Shown piece after piece: positions 1-9,464 of a DNA stretch of 64,000 nt. Positions within the stretch are counted from its first letter, which is position 1. The number at the start of each line of letters is the position of its first letter. Both the position numbers and the translations under genes were made by a program. The DNA is from Flammeovirga yaeyamensis (GTDB taxonomy: Bacteria > Bacteroidota > Bacteroidia > Cytophagales > Flammeovirgaceae), in assembly GCF_018736045.1 (NCBI RefSeq), contig NZ_CP076132.1, positions 3,953,501-4,017,500 of the forward strand, given 5' to 3'. The notes below the pieces were generated by a model that searched no databases, was not told the origin of the DNA, and saw only the letters and a program-made list of their open reading frames with translations.

Positions 1-1726
1 CATACATATGTTCTTTCTCATCTTGATAAGCAATAAACGCTACTCTTTTACCTGAAGAAGAAAAATCTTTAATACTGTATTTAAAGTTGGATACCTGACG
101 AGTTAATGAATCCGTCAATTCATATACAAAAAAGTTTGTAATACCTTTTCGATCACTAAGGAATAAAACTGTACTATCGTTCACCATTTGAGGTTTGAAG
201 TCTTTTCCTAAATTATTGGTCAGACGTTGCAGCTCTGTTGGCTTACTTTTATCGTACTTATATAAATTAAACGTACTTGTGATGTCTTCTATATTTCCCT
301 TTTTTGACTTAGTAGAATCATTGGTTCTGTTTGATGAGAAAATGATATCATTACTATTGTTCATATAAGAAGGTGATAAATCATCGAAATAATCTTTGGT
401 GATTTGTCTTGTTCTTCTTCGGGCAACATTGTGTTCGTAAATATCAGTTTGACCTCTTCTCTCAGCACTCATCACAATTCGTTTTCCATCCGGAGAAACT
501 GATACATCATTGATATGATCAAATTTAAACTCAATTTTACGCTTCAAGTATCTAAAAAATGTATTGAAACCACCTTTGGATAAATTATAAATCCACATAT
601 AGTTTTGTCCTTTCTTCTGTGAAAAAACAACTAATTCATCTTCTGATATCCAATCTACTAATGGCACATCATAATCAATTTGCTGATTTACGACTTTATA
701 GCCACTTTTAAATACTGTAGTGTTTTTCTTCTTCTCTAAATCGTAAACATTGATCTTATATTTACCATTCTCATTTTCAGTATACGCTAACTTTGTCCCT
801 TCTGGACTATAGTTTACTTTATTATAAATTCTTGATTTTCTATTTCGTTTTATTCTGTTTTTGGCATCGATGTCTTTATAGTTTTTATCCAATGTCTTGT
901 GCTCTGCTAGATAAAACTCTTTCCAACCTGCTATAAATTCTTCATAGGATATCCCCAAAGTGTTTTGTATGGCGACTTTTTCATCCCGAATAATTTTCGT
1001 CAGGTTTAAAGTACTGGCCATATTACTTTTTCCATAGGTTTCCACCAAGTAATTCCAAATGGACTGACCTACAATACGGGCATCATCACCTTCTATGTAT
1101 CTAATATTTGGGAATTTCTTTGGATGTCTAGAGAAAAAGTCTCTTACCATATCGTCCATTTCTCTTGACCAACCTCTAGCGATATAATCAGAAGCTCCTA
1201 CAACAAACCAATTGGGTAAGTTCAGTAAGTAAGACGATTTAATCATATCTTTTAACGAACCACCGTACATCATTTCAAAAATAAATGCATCGGAAATAGC
1301 TCTTTTCACTTCCTCTTCAAAAATTTCTTTACTCCCACTAAAAGACACCTCTACCTCTGAACGAATAAAATTTGTTTGTCCAGTAGCAGCATATCCTTGT
1401 TGAAATAAACCAATATTACTTTGTCTTAAATCTTGAATGGAATTATAGACAAGCACCTTCGTTTTATAAAAAGGAGCATGACCAATCGTTTCGGTTAAAT
1501 ACTGATATTCTCTCTCAGCTATCTCACCTGCGATCTTGGCAATAGTGATTCCATAGCCATAATAATACAGCTCGAAATGTTCTGTTTCTATATAACTCCA
1601 ATCAAAAACTTCGTATTGTACACGGTTTTTTCCAAACTTATCTAAGTGGAAAAAATGTTGTGCATTTACCATAGAAGTTATGAATAGAAATAATATTGGT
1701 AATGTTTTACTAAAATTTATTCGCAT
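1..1726 (-). CDS. PD40/TolB-like beta-propeller protein, C-terminus cut by window edge
   Basis: The reading frame is open from about 1726 to the window edge, so the C-terminus is missing. The N-terminus is a signal peptide ending in MVNAQ, which points to export to the periplasm or outer membrane. Residues from about 30 to 280 look like the peptidase-MA-like region found before propellers (YIETEHFELYYYG, then LPNWFVVGASDYIARGWS). After that come WD40-like PD40 repeats with phrases such as YSPEGTKLAYTENE, VSPDGKRIVMSAERRGQTDIY and IIFSSNRTND. An in-frame ATG 15 bases upstream (1741) is possible, but the inner ATG gives the cleaner signal peptide. The exact substrate is unknown; a role in envelope integrity or binding is inferred from TolB-like folds. 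Confidence 0.8.
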   Translation of the reverse strand, partial: MRINFSKTLPILFLFITSMVNAQHFFHLDKFGKNRVQYEVFDWSYIETEHFELYYYGYGITIAKIAGEIAEREYQYLTETIGHAPFYKTKVLVYNSIQDLRQSNIGLFQQGYAATGQTNFIRSEVEVSFSGSKEIFEEEVKRAISDAFIFEMMYGGSLKDMIKSSYLLNLPNWFVVGASDYIARGWSREMDDMVRDFFSRHPKKFPNIRYIEGDDARIVGQSIWNYLVETYGKSNMASTLNLTKIIRDEKVAIQNTLGISYEEFIAGWKEFYLAEHKTLDKNYKDIDAKNRIKRNRKSRIYNKVNYSPEGTKLAYTENENGKYKINVYDLEKKKNTTVFKSGYKVVNQQIDYDVPLVDWISEDELVVFSQKKGQNYMWIYNLSKGGFNTFFRYLKRKIEFKFDHINDVSVSPDGKRIVMSAERRGQTDIYEHNVARRRTRQITKDYFDDLSPSYMNNSNDIIFSSNRTNDSTKSKKGNIEDITSTFNLYKYDKSKPTELQRLTNNLGKDFKPQMVNDSTVLFLSDRKGITNFFVYELTDSLTRQVSNFKYSIKDFSSSGKRVAFIAYQDEKEHMY

Positions 1727-1988
1727 AGTAAATGTCCTCATTTGAGTAAGTCAGATTTTTTGAAGAAGTCTAAAAGCCTGCCAAAGAATGATGTAAAGGG
1801 TTAACTAGCAATTGTAATATTTCAAGTATAGACAAGAGTAAAATTTCAAGAGCTTAGCTTATTTCAAATTAATAAAAAAAATGAAAATGAACGTAAGAAA
1901 TTGCTAAAAAGTTCAATGAAAATCAAAACATATAAATTTAAATGAATACTAAATCTCTAAACTTTACATAATATTTAAAATTTCTGTT

Positions 1989-1996
1989 TATTTTTG
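1989..1996 (+). promoter_or_regulatory. Predicted -7 box upstream of the E2 gene
   Basis: TATTTTTG matches the Bacteroidota -7 consensus TAnnTTTG and lies 53 bases before the start codon of the E2 gene. The -33 element is poor (TTTA near 1963), so this is a moderate prediction. The rest of the 300-base gap between the divergent genes (1742-2048) is AT-rich and shows no other feature. Confidence 0.4.
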
Positions 1997-2048
1997 GCAC
2001 GAAAACGAAAAATGTAGAGACAAACAAAATTAGAGTCTTAATTAGATT

Positions 2049-3725
2049 ATGGCAGAAGTAATCAGAATGCCTAAGATGTCAGATACAATGACAGAAGGCG
2101 TGATCGCATCTTGGTTAGTAAAAGTAGGAGACGAGATTTCATCGGGCGATATCATCGCAGAAGTGGAAACAGATAAAGCCACTATGGAACTTGAAAACTA
2201 CGAGGACGGCGTTTTATTATACATCGCTGTTGAAGAAAAACAGGCAGTCCCTGTTGACGGAGTTATCGCAATTGTTGGTGAAGAGGGAGAAGACTATCAA
2301 TCTCTTCTAGACGGAAATACATCCGCTGCACCAGCTGAAAGTGCTCCAGCACCTGCTGCTGAAGAAGCACCTGCACCGGCTGCAGCTCCAGCTGCTGAAG
2401 CTATTGATGTATCAGGCATCAATGCAACAGTAGTGAAAATGCCGAAAATGTCAGATACAATGACTGACGGTACAATCTCTCAATGGTTAATGAAAGTTGG
2501 TGATGAAGTGAACGCGGGTGATATCCTTGCTGAAGTTCAAACTGACAAAGCAACAATGGAACTAGAGTCTTATGACGAAGGTAAACTATTGTACGTTGCT
2601 GTTGAGGACGGTGGTTCTGTTCCTGTTGATGGTGTTATCGCTATCATCGGTGAAGAAGGCGCAGACTACGAAACTTTATTAAAAGCTGAAGAGCAAAAGT
2701 CTGCAGCTCCTGCTGAGGCGGCTCCTGCTCCAGCTCCAAAAGCTGAAGCTCCAGCGGCTCAACCAGCTGCTGCCCCTGCTCAAGCACCTAAAGCAGCTCC
2801 TGCTACTGCTCCTGCAGTTGCTCAATCTAGAGAAGCTGCTCCTGCTCCAGAACACGACGGTAAAAGAGTTTTTGCTTCTCCATTGGCTAAGAAAATGGCT
2901 GAGGATAGAGGTTTTAACATCGCTATGATCCCAGGTTCAGGTGAGCACGGTAGAGTAATCAAAAGAGACGTTGAAGCGTACGTTCCTTCTCCAACTCCTG
3001 TTGCTGCCGCTGCTGCTCCAGCTGCTGCACTACCTGCAGGTGTTGAAAGTTTCGACGATCAACCGATGAATAGCATGCGTAAAGCAATTGCTAGAAATCT
3101 TACATCAAGTCAATTTGGTGCTCCTCACTTCTATTTAACAATGGATATCGACATGGACAAGGCTATGGCCGCAAGAAAGTCTATGAACGAGATTGCTGAG
3201 GCGAAGATTTCATTCAACGATATGGTAGTGAAAGCTGTTGCTACTTCATTAAAGATGCACCCATTGGTGAACTCTTTAGTCGAAGGTGATGTAATCAAAG
3301 TTGCTAATCATATCAACGTGGGTGTAGCTGTTGCTATTCCTGACGGTCTTGTTGTTCCTGTAATCAGAAACACAGACATGTTGTCTTTATCACAAATATC
3401 TTCTACTGTAAAAGATATGGCTGGTAAAGCAAAAGACAAAAAACTTGGTTTAGACGAAATGTCTGGTGCTACATTCACAATTTCAAACTTGGGTATGTTT
3501 GGCATCGAGCAATTCACTTCTATCATTAATGCTCCTGCATCTTGTATCTTAGCTGTAGGCGGTATCAAGCAAGTACCTGTTGTGAAAAACGGTCAGATCG
3601 TACCTGGTAACATCATGAAGATTACTCTTACATGTGACCACAGATCTGTAGATGGTGCTATTGGTGCAGCATTCTTGAAAACGCTGAAAGGATTAATGGA
3701 AGATCCAGTTAGAATCCTAATCTAA
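2049..3725 (+). CDS. pdhC: Dihydrolipoamide acetyltransferase, E2 of pyruvate dehydrogenase complex
   Basis: This is the acetyl-transferring core of the pyruvate dehydrogenase complex: it moves the acetyl group from E1 to CoA through lipoyl arms. There are two lipoyl domains at about residues 1-80 and 127-205, each with a DKATME motif whose lysine (K43 and K167) carries lipoate. Ala/Pro-rich linkers follow each one. A peripheral-subunit-binding domain lies at about 274-311 (ASPLAKKMAEDRG). The catalytic domain runs from about 335 to 558 and ends with DHRSVDGA, holding the catalytic His531 and Asp535. The 558-aa length suits a two-lipoyl E2. It stands alone here, with no E1 or E3 beside it, and is followed by a strong terminator. 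A different 2-oxoacid specificity is possible but less likely. Confidence 0.93.
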   Translation: MAEVIRMPKMSDTMTEGVIASWLVKVGDEISSGDIIAEVETDKATMELENYEDGVLLYIAVEEKQAVPVDGVIAIVGEEGEDYQSLLDGNTSAAPAESAPAPAAEEAPAPAAAPAAEAIDVSGINATVVKMPKMSDTMTDGTISQWLMKVGDEVNAGDILAEVQTDKATMELESYDEGKLLYVAVEDGGSVPVDGVIAIIGEEGADYETLLKAEEQKSAAPAEAAPAPAPKAEAPAAQPAAAPAQAPKAAPATAPAVAQSREAAPAPEHDGKRVFASPLAKKMAEDRGFNIAMIPGSGEHGRVIKRDVEAYVPSPTPVAAAAAPAAALPAGVESFDDQPMNSMRKAIARNLTSSQFGAPHFYLTMDIDMDKAMAARKSMNEIAEAKISFNDMVVKAVATSLKMHPLVNSLVEGDVIKVANHINVGVAVAIPDGLVVPVIRNTDMLSLSQISSTVKDMAGKAKDKKLGLDEMSGATFTISNLGMFGIEQFTSIINAPASCILAVGGIKQVPVVKNGQIVPGNIMKITLTCDHRSVDGAIGAAFLKTLKGLMEDPVRILI

Positions 3726-3774
3726 TTTGACTTTGCCAAGCAATTAAGATAAAAATAGTCTAATCGCTATATAT

Positions 3775-3807
3775 AGCCACTTCATTTATTTGAAGTGGCT
3801 TTTTTTT
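3775..3807 (+). terminator. Intrinsic terminator of the E2 gene
   Basis: A perfect 10-bp stem (AGCCACTTCA / TGAAGTGGCT) with a 6-base loop is followed by a T-run, 50 bases after the E2 stop codon. Confidence 0.9.
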
Positions 3808-3885
3808 CTCTATCAGTTAAATAACACTTGATATTATTTCTGAATAAAGATTTTAATTCCACTCACCTTAAAAAGTTTCAGGTAT

Positions 3886-3916
3886 AAAAAAACGCAACCT
3901 ATTTTCATAAGTTGCG
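3886..3916 (-). terminator. Intrinsic terminator for the S41 protease operon
   Basis: On the minus strand CGCAAC and GTTGCG form a 6-bp stem followed by seven T. It lies about 130 bases past the stop of the S41 peptidase gene. Apart from this and the preceding plus-strand terminator, the gap 3726-4042 shows nothing. Confidence 0.7.
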
Positions 3917-4042
3917 CCCTCTTAGATTTGGATCTTACGTTATTAAAGATCGTATATGTTTTAGTATTATTCGCATTTATATACACGAGTATTACATAAA
4001 AAATGTTGCCCTTTTTTATATAAAATTATAAAAAAATTCATT

Positions 4043-5140
4043 TTACCACGATCCATTAAAAATCTCATCTATGGCTCTTTCAATCAACGTATCTTTATTC
4101 TCTTGTGTATCAGAAGGTTGCTGAGTAACATAGATATCTGGGGGTACTCCCAGTTCATATTCTGTATTACCATCTACTGACCTAGTTTGAGTAACTGACA
4201 TTCTATAATACCATCCATTTGGTAACTGACCACCTCTTGGTGCACCAAGTCCACCTCCTGTTGGTACTCCAATGATTTTTACTGGATGTAACTTTTTAAC
4301 GGCTTGTAAAGCAGTCGCAAAATAAGAAGTAGCACTGTAGCAACCTCTATCCGTTAGTACAACGATTTTTCCTGGATAATGATAACCGCTTGGAGAAATA
4401 TCTGCAGGAAGCCATTCATCAAAATCATTTGGTCCGGTACCTGATTTATTTCTACTATAATAAAGCGTTACATTACCTGCATCCGATGGAATAAATCTCT
4501 CGCATATCTGGAAAATATTCAATGGCGATCCTCCTCCGTTACTTCTTACATCAAAGATCATCCCCTCTGTTACATTTCGATATCTTGTAATTACATAGTC
4601 GATATCATAATTAGAAATCATAGATGAAAAACTGCTATATCTTACATAGAGGATTCCCTTGTTTTGTCCATTAACAGCTCTAACTAAAGGTACTTTATTT
4701 CCTGTAGAATCCAATTCATGAATCAAATCGTTGGTTAAAGGTCCAGTTTGGGCATAATAGCTACTTAGATAAGTATCTCGAACAATACGGACGTTATAAT
4801 TAGAATCCGGAACAGCTAACTCAGGGTATCTTGACACATTAAAAGGAGAATACAAATTTACATGTCCATCTTTTAATGTGGCCATCATATCAAACATCAT
4901 GATAAAGAATTCTTCCTGAGACATATTATCTGTAATCACCCCATCATAAACAGAATACACACTATCCCAATCAATATTTTTTAATTCGAAATAAGAATAT
5001 TGCTCTTTCGTTTTCTGCCATAAATATTCAAAAGTTTGTCTATTTCCAGATGAAGGGTCTTTTTCAATAAACAAATTCTCACAACTACTGAAAAGAAGTG
5101 ATGCAAGAATAACAGTCACTATATATACTTTATTTTTCAT
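4043..5140 (-). CDS. S41-family (C-terminal processing type) peptidase, lipoprotein
   Basis: Likely a serine protease of the tail-specific S41 family acting in the periplasm. The N-terminus is a lipoprotein signal with lipobox LFSSC (Cys20), so the protein is probably lipid-anchored. The core carries the family pattern: GILYVRYSSF, then a region with GMIFDVRSNGGGS, then KIVVLTDRGCYSATSYF with the presumed nucleophile Ser after Tyr, then GVPTGGGLG. The 365-aa length fits a short S41 member without an obvious PDZ domain. The upstream gene stops just three bases before this start, so the two are probably co-transcribed. The substrate is unknown. Confidence 0.82.
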   Translation of the reverse strand: MKNKVYIVTVILASLLFSSCENLFIEKDPSSGNRQTFEYLWQKTKEQYSYFELKNIDWDSVYSVYDGVITDNMSQEEFFIMMFDMMATLKDGHVNLYSPFNVSRYPELAVPDSNYNVRIVRDTYLSSYYAQTGPLTNDLIHELDSTGNKVPLVRAVNGQNKGILYVRYSSFSSMISNYDIDYVITRYRNVTEGMIFDVRSNGGGSPLNIFQICERFIPSDAGNVTLYYSRNKSGTGPNDFDEWLPADISPSGYHYPGKIVVLTDRGCYSATSYFATALQAVKKLHPVKIIGVPTGGGLGAPRGGQLPNGWYYRMSVTQTRSVDGNTEYELGVPPDIYVTQQPSDTQENKDTLIERAIDEIFNGSW

Positions 5141-5143
5141 TTT

Positions 5144-6016
5144 CTACTTTCCAGTTAGGTTAAACATAAATGCGATTCCTAATCGATGAGAAGCACCTTT
5201 TGATGTTCCACTACTTCCCTCGTTTACGCCATAATATCTCCACACATAGTTAAAACGTAAAGCATTTTTGTTATGTAAGTGATAATAAAATTCCAACCTT
5301 GAACTCACTTGAACCAGGTCTCCGATAAAAGCAAAATTGTTTTTTCCTTCCCCAGAAATGAAATTAGCTCCTGTAGTAAAATTACTGATTGTATTATAGC
5401 TTGGTCGAATATATGTTCCCATAAGCGGTAAAGAGAAATTCCATAAAAAAGTAAAATCTCTATCTTTCTTTCTTAAAAACTTACCAGAAGATGGTAAGGA
5501 TACATCCCAAGCAAATTGAGTTGCTAATCCAAAGCCACTTACGTATTCAAAATTTAAAGATGAATTAGTGTAGGAGAAATTACCTCGATAATTTCCTGTA
5601 AAATCTATGGCTGCACCCACTTTAAAGTGAACATTCTCCTTAGAACTAAATACTGGATTTACTTTCCAAAGAGCATGGGTATGTACAGGAACGTAATAAA
5701 AAATATTACCTCCAGCATCAGTCACCCCCGATAAATGAGTATAAAGAATACCAAAATCAAACCCTCCGTCAATTAGAAATTCAAATTTTTCAGAAGTCAG
5801 TAAATACCCTACAGACCCTCCTATTCCTCTTCCTTTATAAGTTAAAGGAGAAAAGGCTAAATCTTGGGATTTATTAGTAGGTGATAAGTTTATGCCTGCA
5901 ATAAAGTAATGCTGCTTTTTAAGTGTAGGTGGGCTATCTTCCTGCCCTACTACAAATGTGGATATACCACAGAGTAACAGAAAGAAGCAACTCTTCAACA
6001 ATCTATAAAAATTCAT
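5144..6016 (-). CDS. Predicted outer-membrane beta-barrel protein of unknown function
   Basis: I do not recognise a named family. The start at 6016 is preferred over an upstream ATG at 6064 because it gives a clean signal peptide (MNFYRLLKSCFFLLLCGIS, cleaved near VVGQE). The mature part is rich in alternating aromatic/polar strands and ends in RLGIAFMFNLTGK, typical of a barrel. Motifs such as GIGGSVGYLLTSEKFEFLIDGG and LEFYYHLHNKNALRFNYVWRYYG fit membrane strands. It sits three bases upstream of the S41 peptidase gene, so the pair probably forms an operon; whether the protease acts on it is open. Confidence 0.65.
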   Translation of the reverse strand: MNFYRLLKSCFFLLLCGISTFVVGQEDSPPTLKKQHYFIAGINLSPTNKSQDLAFSPLTYKGRGIGGSVGYLLTSEKFEFLIDGGFDFGILYTHLSGVTDAGGNIFYYVPVHTHALWKVNPVFSSKENVHFKVGAAIDFTGNYRGNFSYTNSSLNFEYVSGFGLATQFAWDVSLPSSGKFLRKKDRDFTFLWNFSLPLMGTYIRPSYNTISNFTTGANFISGEGKNNFAFIGDLVQVSSRLEFYYHLHNKNALRFNYVWRYYGVNEGSSGTSKGASHRLGIAFMFNLTGK

Positions 6017-6213
6017 TGATTGGTAATAAGTTAGATTGAACGTGACAATTGAATGGAGTTTCAATAGCTTTAATTTATTTTTATAAGAAGGAAGAAAATT
6101 ATGTATTAACTCCCCTCAGATTATTAAATTAACGAACCTTTTTGAATATTGAAAAAGAAATCTTTAATCTATTTTATTAACTTTATTAACTGCAAAGAAA
6201 TCTAGCTCCTTTC

Positions 6214-7686
6214 ATGATCAAAAACACAATTAATCTACTCTGGCTTTTACTTCTCTTTTCATTATCAACCAACGCTCAGTCAAAGCGTTACTGGAGTAAT
6301 AGTTTTAATACTGATGCCAATTTGCTCTCTGGAGCCGTTGTTGGTGGAGGAAGTGGTATTGCAGCCATTTTTTACAACCCTGCTCAAATTGCTGATATCG
6401 ATTATCAAAAATTTGCTATTTCTGCAAATATTTTCAGCCTATATATCTACAGGTACAACAATGCCTTAGGAGGTGGAGATGGTTACAACGATTGGAATTT
6501 CAAAGTTCAACCTCGTTTTGTCGCCTTCTTACTACGTCCTAAAAGATGGAAAAGCACTAGTATTGAATTAGCGAGTTTTACCAGAGATAAAGTATCTACA
6601 GAATTAAGGAGCAGAAATGCCCAAGAGTTGGATATTATTAAAAGTAGAACTGGTGATGAAATATATTTAGCAGATTACTATTACCGTATGAATTATGAAG
6701 ATTATTGGTTAAGTATCGGTATCGCCAAAAAATTTGATGATAAATTCAGTATTGGTATTTCAGGTTACCACTCTTATGTGAGTTTTAAATATGATTATGA
6801 AATTGATACTCGGGCATTTTCTGCTGAACCCGTCACTTCTGATGATTCTTTTTACATTTCACAATACAAAAATGTTCAATCCCTATCCGGTTATTCATCC
6901 CGATTATTATTTAAGTTAGGTTTAAAATATCAATGGAGAGACTGGCAATTTGGAATGGCAGTACAAACTCCTTCTATCAACTATTTGGGTGAATCGAAAG
7001 TGTATAGAGAAGTTTCCATGCAAAATATCCATAATCAAAGTGGTGATTTATTACCCAATATGTTGGTTTCCGAATATCAAGAAGAATTACCAACAGCTCA
7101 TAAAGATCCATTCAGCGTTGCTTTTGGAGCTACTTATAAACACAAAAACTCCTCTTTTTATTTTACAGGGGAATACTTTGGTAAAGTCAATAGATATAAG
7201 AAAATCGAAGATCAAGAACCTGGGCCATATGTTACCAACAACATTATCGGCATTAGAACAGATGATTGGCTAAACTACTATGCACAAAACAATGAGGTCA
7301 CTAATATTGCCATAGGTTACCGTGTAAAATTGGAAGATAATATCGAAATCATGTCTGGTTTCCGAACAGATTTTGTTTACGATGATTATGATGGCGGTTT
7401 TGACAACCGTTATCCCTCAGAAATCACTTCTTTCTCTATAGACCAGTACCACGCTACTGTTGGTGGACAGTTTACCATTTTAAAAACAGATATTATTGCT
7501 GGTTTACAATATTCTTTCGCAATAGATAATAATCTAAAACAGGTGGCCAATTTTTCTGATCCTGTAGAAATAATTCCTGAACAGCGATTAGTTTTGCAAG
7601 GCGTTAGAAATAACAATATGGGAATCTACGAACACACTTTAAGTTTATTTCTAGGGTTTACTTATAACATAGGAAGACCGAATTAA
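6214..7686 (+). CDS. FadL/OmpP1-like outer-membrane transport protein
   Basis: Probable outer-membrane channel for hydrophobic compounds. A signal peptide (ends STNAQS) is followed by the FadL-type N-terminal phrase GGGSGIAAIFYNPAQIA, where family members have small residues then NPA. The rest of the 490 residues alternates as beta strands and ends in LFLGFTYNIGRPN. The last base of its stop codon is the first base of the next ATG (TAATG), indicating translational coupling with the following small gene. The substrate cannot be read from the sequence. Confidence 0.72.
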   Translation: MIKNTINLLWLLLLFSLSTNAQSKRYWSNSFNTDANLLSGAVVGGGSGIAAIFYNPAQIADIDYQKFAISANIFSLYIYRYNNALGGGDGYNDWNFKVQPRFVAFLLRPKRWKSTSIELASFTRDKVSTELRSRNAQELDIIKSRTGDEIYLADYYYRMNYEDYWLSIGIAKKFDDKFSIGISGYHSYVSFKYDYEIDTRAFSAEPVTSDDSFYISQYKNVQSLSGYSSRLLFKLGLKYQWRDWQFGMAVQTPSINYLGESKVYREVSMQNIHNQSGDLLPNMLVSEYQEELPTAHKDPFSVAFGATYKHKNSSFYFTGEYFGKVNRYKKIEDQEPGPYVTNNIIGIRTDDWLNYYAQNNEVTNIAIGYRVKLEDNIEIMSGFRTDFVYDDYDGGFDNRYPSEITSFSIDQYHATVGGQFTILKTDIIAGLQYSFAIDNNLKQVANFSDPVEIIPEQRLVLQGVRNNNMGIYEHTLSLFLGFTYNIGRPN

Positions 7687-8189
7687 TGAAGTTTATAAAA
7701 AAATGCCTTCAGTTTTTTAAAAGAAATCCATCTGTAAATTATATAGATGATGAAATTGATGAACATAACATAGAAGATCAATTCCAATTATTGGAGAATG
7801 CCTACATACAACTTCATCAACAATCTCCTTTGGAAAATCTCACCACTCACTCACTATCTGATATACATGGTAATTATGCCGTTGAAGGACATAATCCTTG
7901 GGATAAGTCAAGTAAATACACAGGTGCATTAAGTATAGAAAAATTAGAGCAGAATTATTCATTTGATTGGGCAGTGGGCATTAGTAATTTGTATCAAAAG
8001 GGAGAAGGACAAATTATCTCCAATTTTTTAAAAGTAGATTTTGTTTATAAAGACAATGAACATACTTTCAAAGGCTTAGTGATCTATAAACAAATTGATG
8101 AAGAAAGCATGGAAGGTTTTTGGATAGAAGAAGGTATATTTGATGTAGGATTTGAACGCTTAACTTTAAAAAACAAAGGATTTCAATAA
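7686..8189 (+). CDS. Hypothetical protein coupled to the FadL-like gene
   Basis: A 167-aa protein without signal peptide or membrane segment after the short basic N-terminus (MKFIKKCLQFFKR). The C-terminal two thirds contain a repeated sheet-like pattern: GNYAVEGHNPW, YTGALSIEKLE, WAVGISNLYQKGEGQI, GLVIYKQIDEESMEGFW. This resembles small beta-barrel domains that begin G-x-Y-x-V-x-G and recur in bacteria with unknown function. Both ends overlap neighbours through TAATG junctions, so it is part of a tight three-gene unit with the FadL-like porin. Confidence 0.6.
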   Translation: MKFIKKCLQFFKRNPSVNYIDDEIDEHNIEDQFQLLENAYIQLHQQSPLENLTTHSLSDIHGNYAVEGHNPWDKSSKYTGALSIEKLEQNYSFDWAVGISNLYQKGEGQIISNFLKVDFVYKDNEHTFKGLVIYKQIDEESMEGFWIEEGIFDVGFERLTLKNKGFQ

Positions 8190-8410
8190 TGAAAACCAAA
8201 GAGATTTATCAAAAACTTTTATCAGAAAAAGGAAAATCAAAGAATTTTGCCCAGTACAATAAACTGTCCGATTACCAGAAACAATGCCTTTATAATTCCA
8301 ATTATTGGAGGCTTCAAACTGGTAATGAAGTAATTGCAGTTCCGGAGTCGGACGAAAATTATTGGCAAGAATTAGAGAAAAATTTTGAAAAATGTTTGGA
8401 AGAGGATTAA
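8189..8410 (+). CDS. Small hypothetical protein, last gene of the porin unit
   Basis: 73 residues, highly charged, no signal peptide. It starts MKTKEIYQKLLSEKGKSKNF and contains YQKQCLYNSNYWRLQTGNE. The ATG overlaps the stop of the preceding gene (TAATG), the main evidence that it is real. The function is unknown. Confidence 0.5.
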   Translation: MKTKEIYQKLLSEKGKSKNFAQYNKLSDYQKQCLYNSNYWRLQTGNEVIAVPESDENYWQELEKNFEKCLEED

Positions 8411-8454
8411 ATTGAGAAAACTTTCTATCACTTTTTCAATTAACAAATTAGACC

Positions 8455-9108
8455 ATGAGTATCGAACCAAACGACTTGATTAACAAAAACTTCAAGAAGA
8501 AAATTTTTGGAGGTTACGACGCAAAAGATGTTACACGATTGTTACATACTGTTGCAAAAGAAATTGAATTATTACGAGAACAAAACGACAACCTTCTTGA
8601 AGAACTTCTTGAAAACAAAAAGAGATTAGATCAATTTGAGCGTTTAGAGGAGAAAATGATTGACAGCATCAACTCTGCCGAACACGCTAAAAAAATTGCA
8701 CTTAGAGAAGTTGAAAAACAAGCAGACACCATTATTGCAACTGCAAAGCAACGTGCCGAATTCATTTTAAAAGAAGCCGAAGAACGTGCTGACAATGCAA
8801 TGCAGGAAGCAAAAAAACGCTATAGCAATGACATGGATAAACTGCGTAAGGACACCAAAATGATGAAACGTGATTATCAAGCAATTGATAATTATTCGGA
8901 CAAATTACTTAATGCGTTAAGTGAAATGGCAGAAAAAACTTTATCTGAGGCAAGAAGATTACAGGCAATAAAAGATATGGCACACGCCGATCAGGCTTCT
9001 GTGAAAATTCAAAAAGAAAAAACGAAGGAACTAAACGAGAAGGTCTCATTAGATCCGTCTACTGAAACGAGTTTCTTTGAAGATCTAAACCTTGTTGAAA
9101 GTAAATAA
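8455..9108 (+). CDS. DivIVA-domain coiled-coil protein
   Basis: The N-terminus (residues 6-40) has the DivIVA/GpsB-type lipid-binding motif LINKNFKKKIFGGYDAKDV, where family members have F-x-x-x-x-x-G-Y-x-x-x-(D/E)V. It is followed by a long, charged coiled coil to about residue 180, rich in Glu, Lys and Ala. Such proteins sit at curved membranes or division sites; in Bacteroidota their role is poorly known. The stop overlaps the folB start (TAATG), so the two are translated from one message. Confidence 0.8.
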   Translation: MSIEPNDLINKNFKKKIFGGYDAKDVTRLLHTVAKEIELLREQNDNLLEELLENKKRLDQFERLEEKMIDSINSAEHAKKIALREVEKQADTIIATAKQRAEFILKEAEERADNAMQEAKKRYSNDMDKLRKDTKMMKRDYQAIDNYSDKLLNALSEMAEKTLSEARRLQAIKDMAHADQASVKIQKEKTKELNEKVSLDPSTETSFFEDLNLVESK

Positions 9109-9464
9109 TGAAGAATAGTATTTCTTTAGAAGGACTAGAGTTCTTTGCTTATCACGGCTTTTTCGAAGAAGAAAGAAAAATTGGAAATAAGTATGGTGTA
9201 GATATTACTGTAGACACTAATTTTTCTAAAGCTGCAGAAGAAGATAATCTCGATAATACCATTAACTATATGGAACTATTCGAGATTATCAAAAAGCATA
9301 TGGATATATCTACCAAGCTGCTTGAAACTATTGGGCAGAATATAGTAAATGATGTCTATGATAAATGGACTAATAATGTTTTGAACGTGAAAGTAGTCAT
9401 CAAGAAATTTAATCCTCCTATTGGGACGATTTGCTCTTTTTCAAGCATTACTATTGAACAGTAG
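9108..9464 (+). CDS. folB: Dihydroneopterin aldolase
   Basis: Folate pathway enzyme that cleaves 7,8-dihydroneopterin to 6-hydroxymethyl-dihydropterin and glycolaldehyde. The 118-aa length is normal for the family. Motifs visible are ISLEGLEFFAYHGFFEEER near the N-terminus (Tyr/His/Glu of the active site), the central NYMELFEIIKK with Glu for pterin binding, and VVIKKFNPPIG at the C-terminus. It is translationally coupled to the DivIVA-like gene and overlaps the convergent regulator gene by 14 bases. Confidence 0.9.
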   Translation: MKNSISLEGLEFFAYHGFFEEERKIGNKYGVDITVDTNFSKAAEEDNLDNTINYMELFEIIKKHMDISTKLLETIGQNIVNDVYDKWTNNVLNVKVVIKKFNPPIGTICSFSSITIEQ

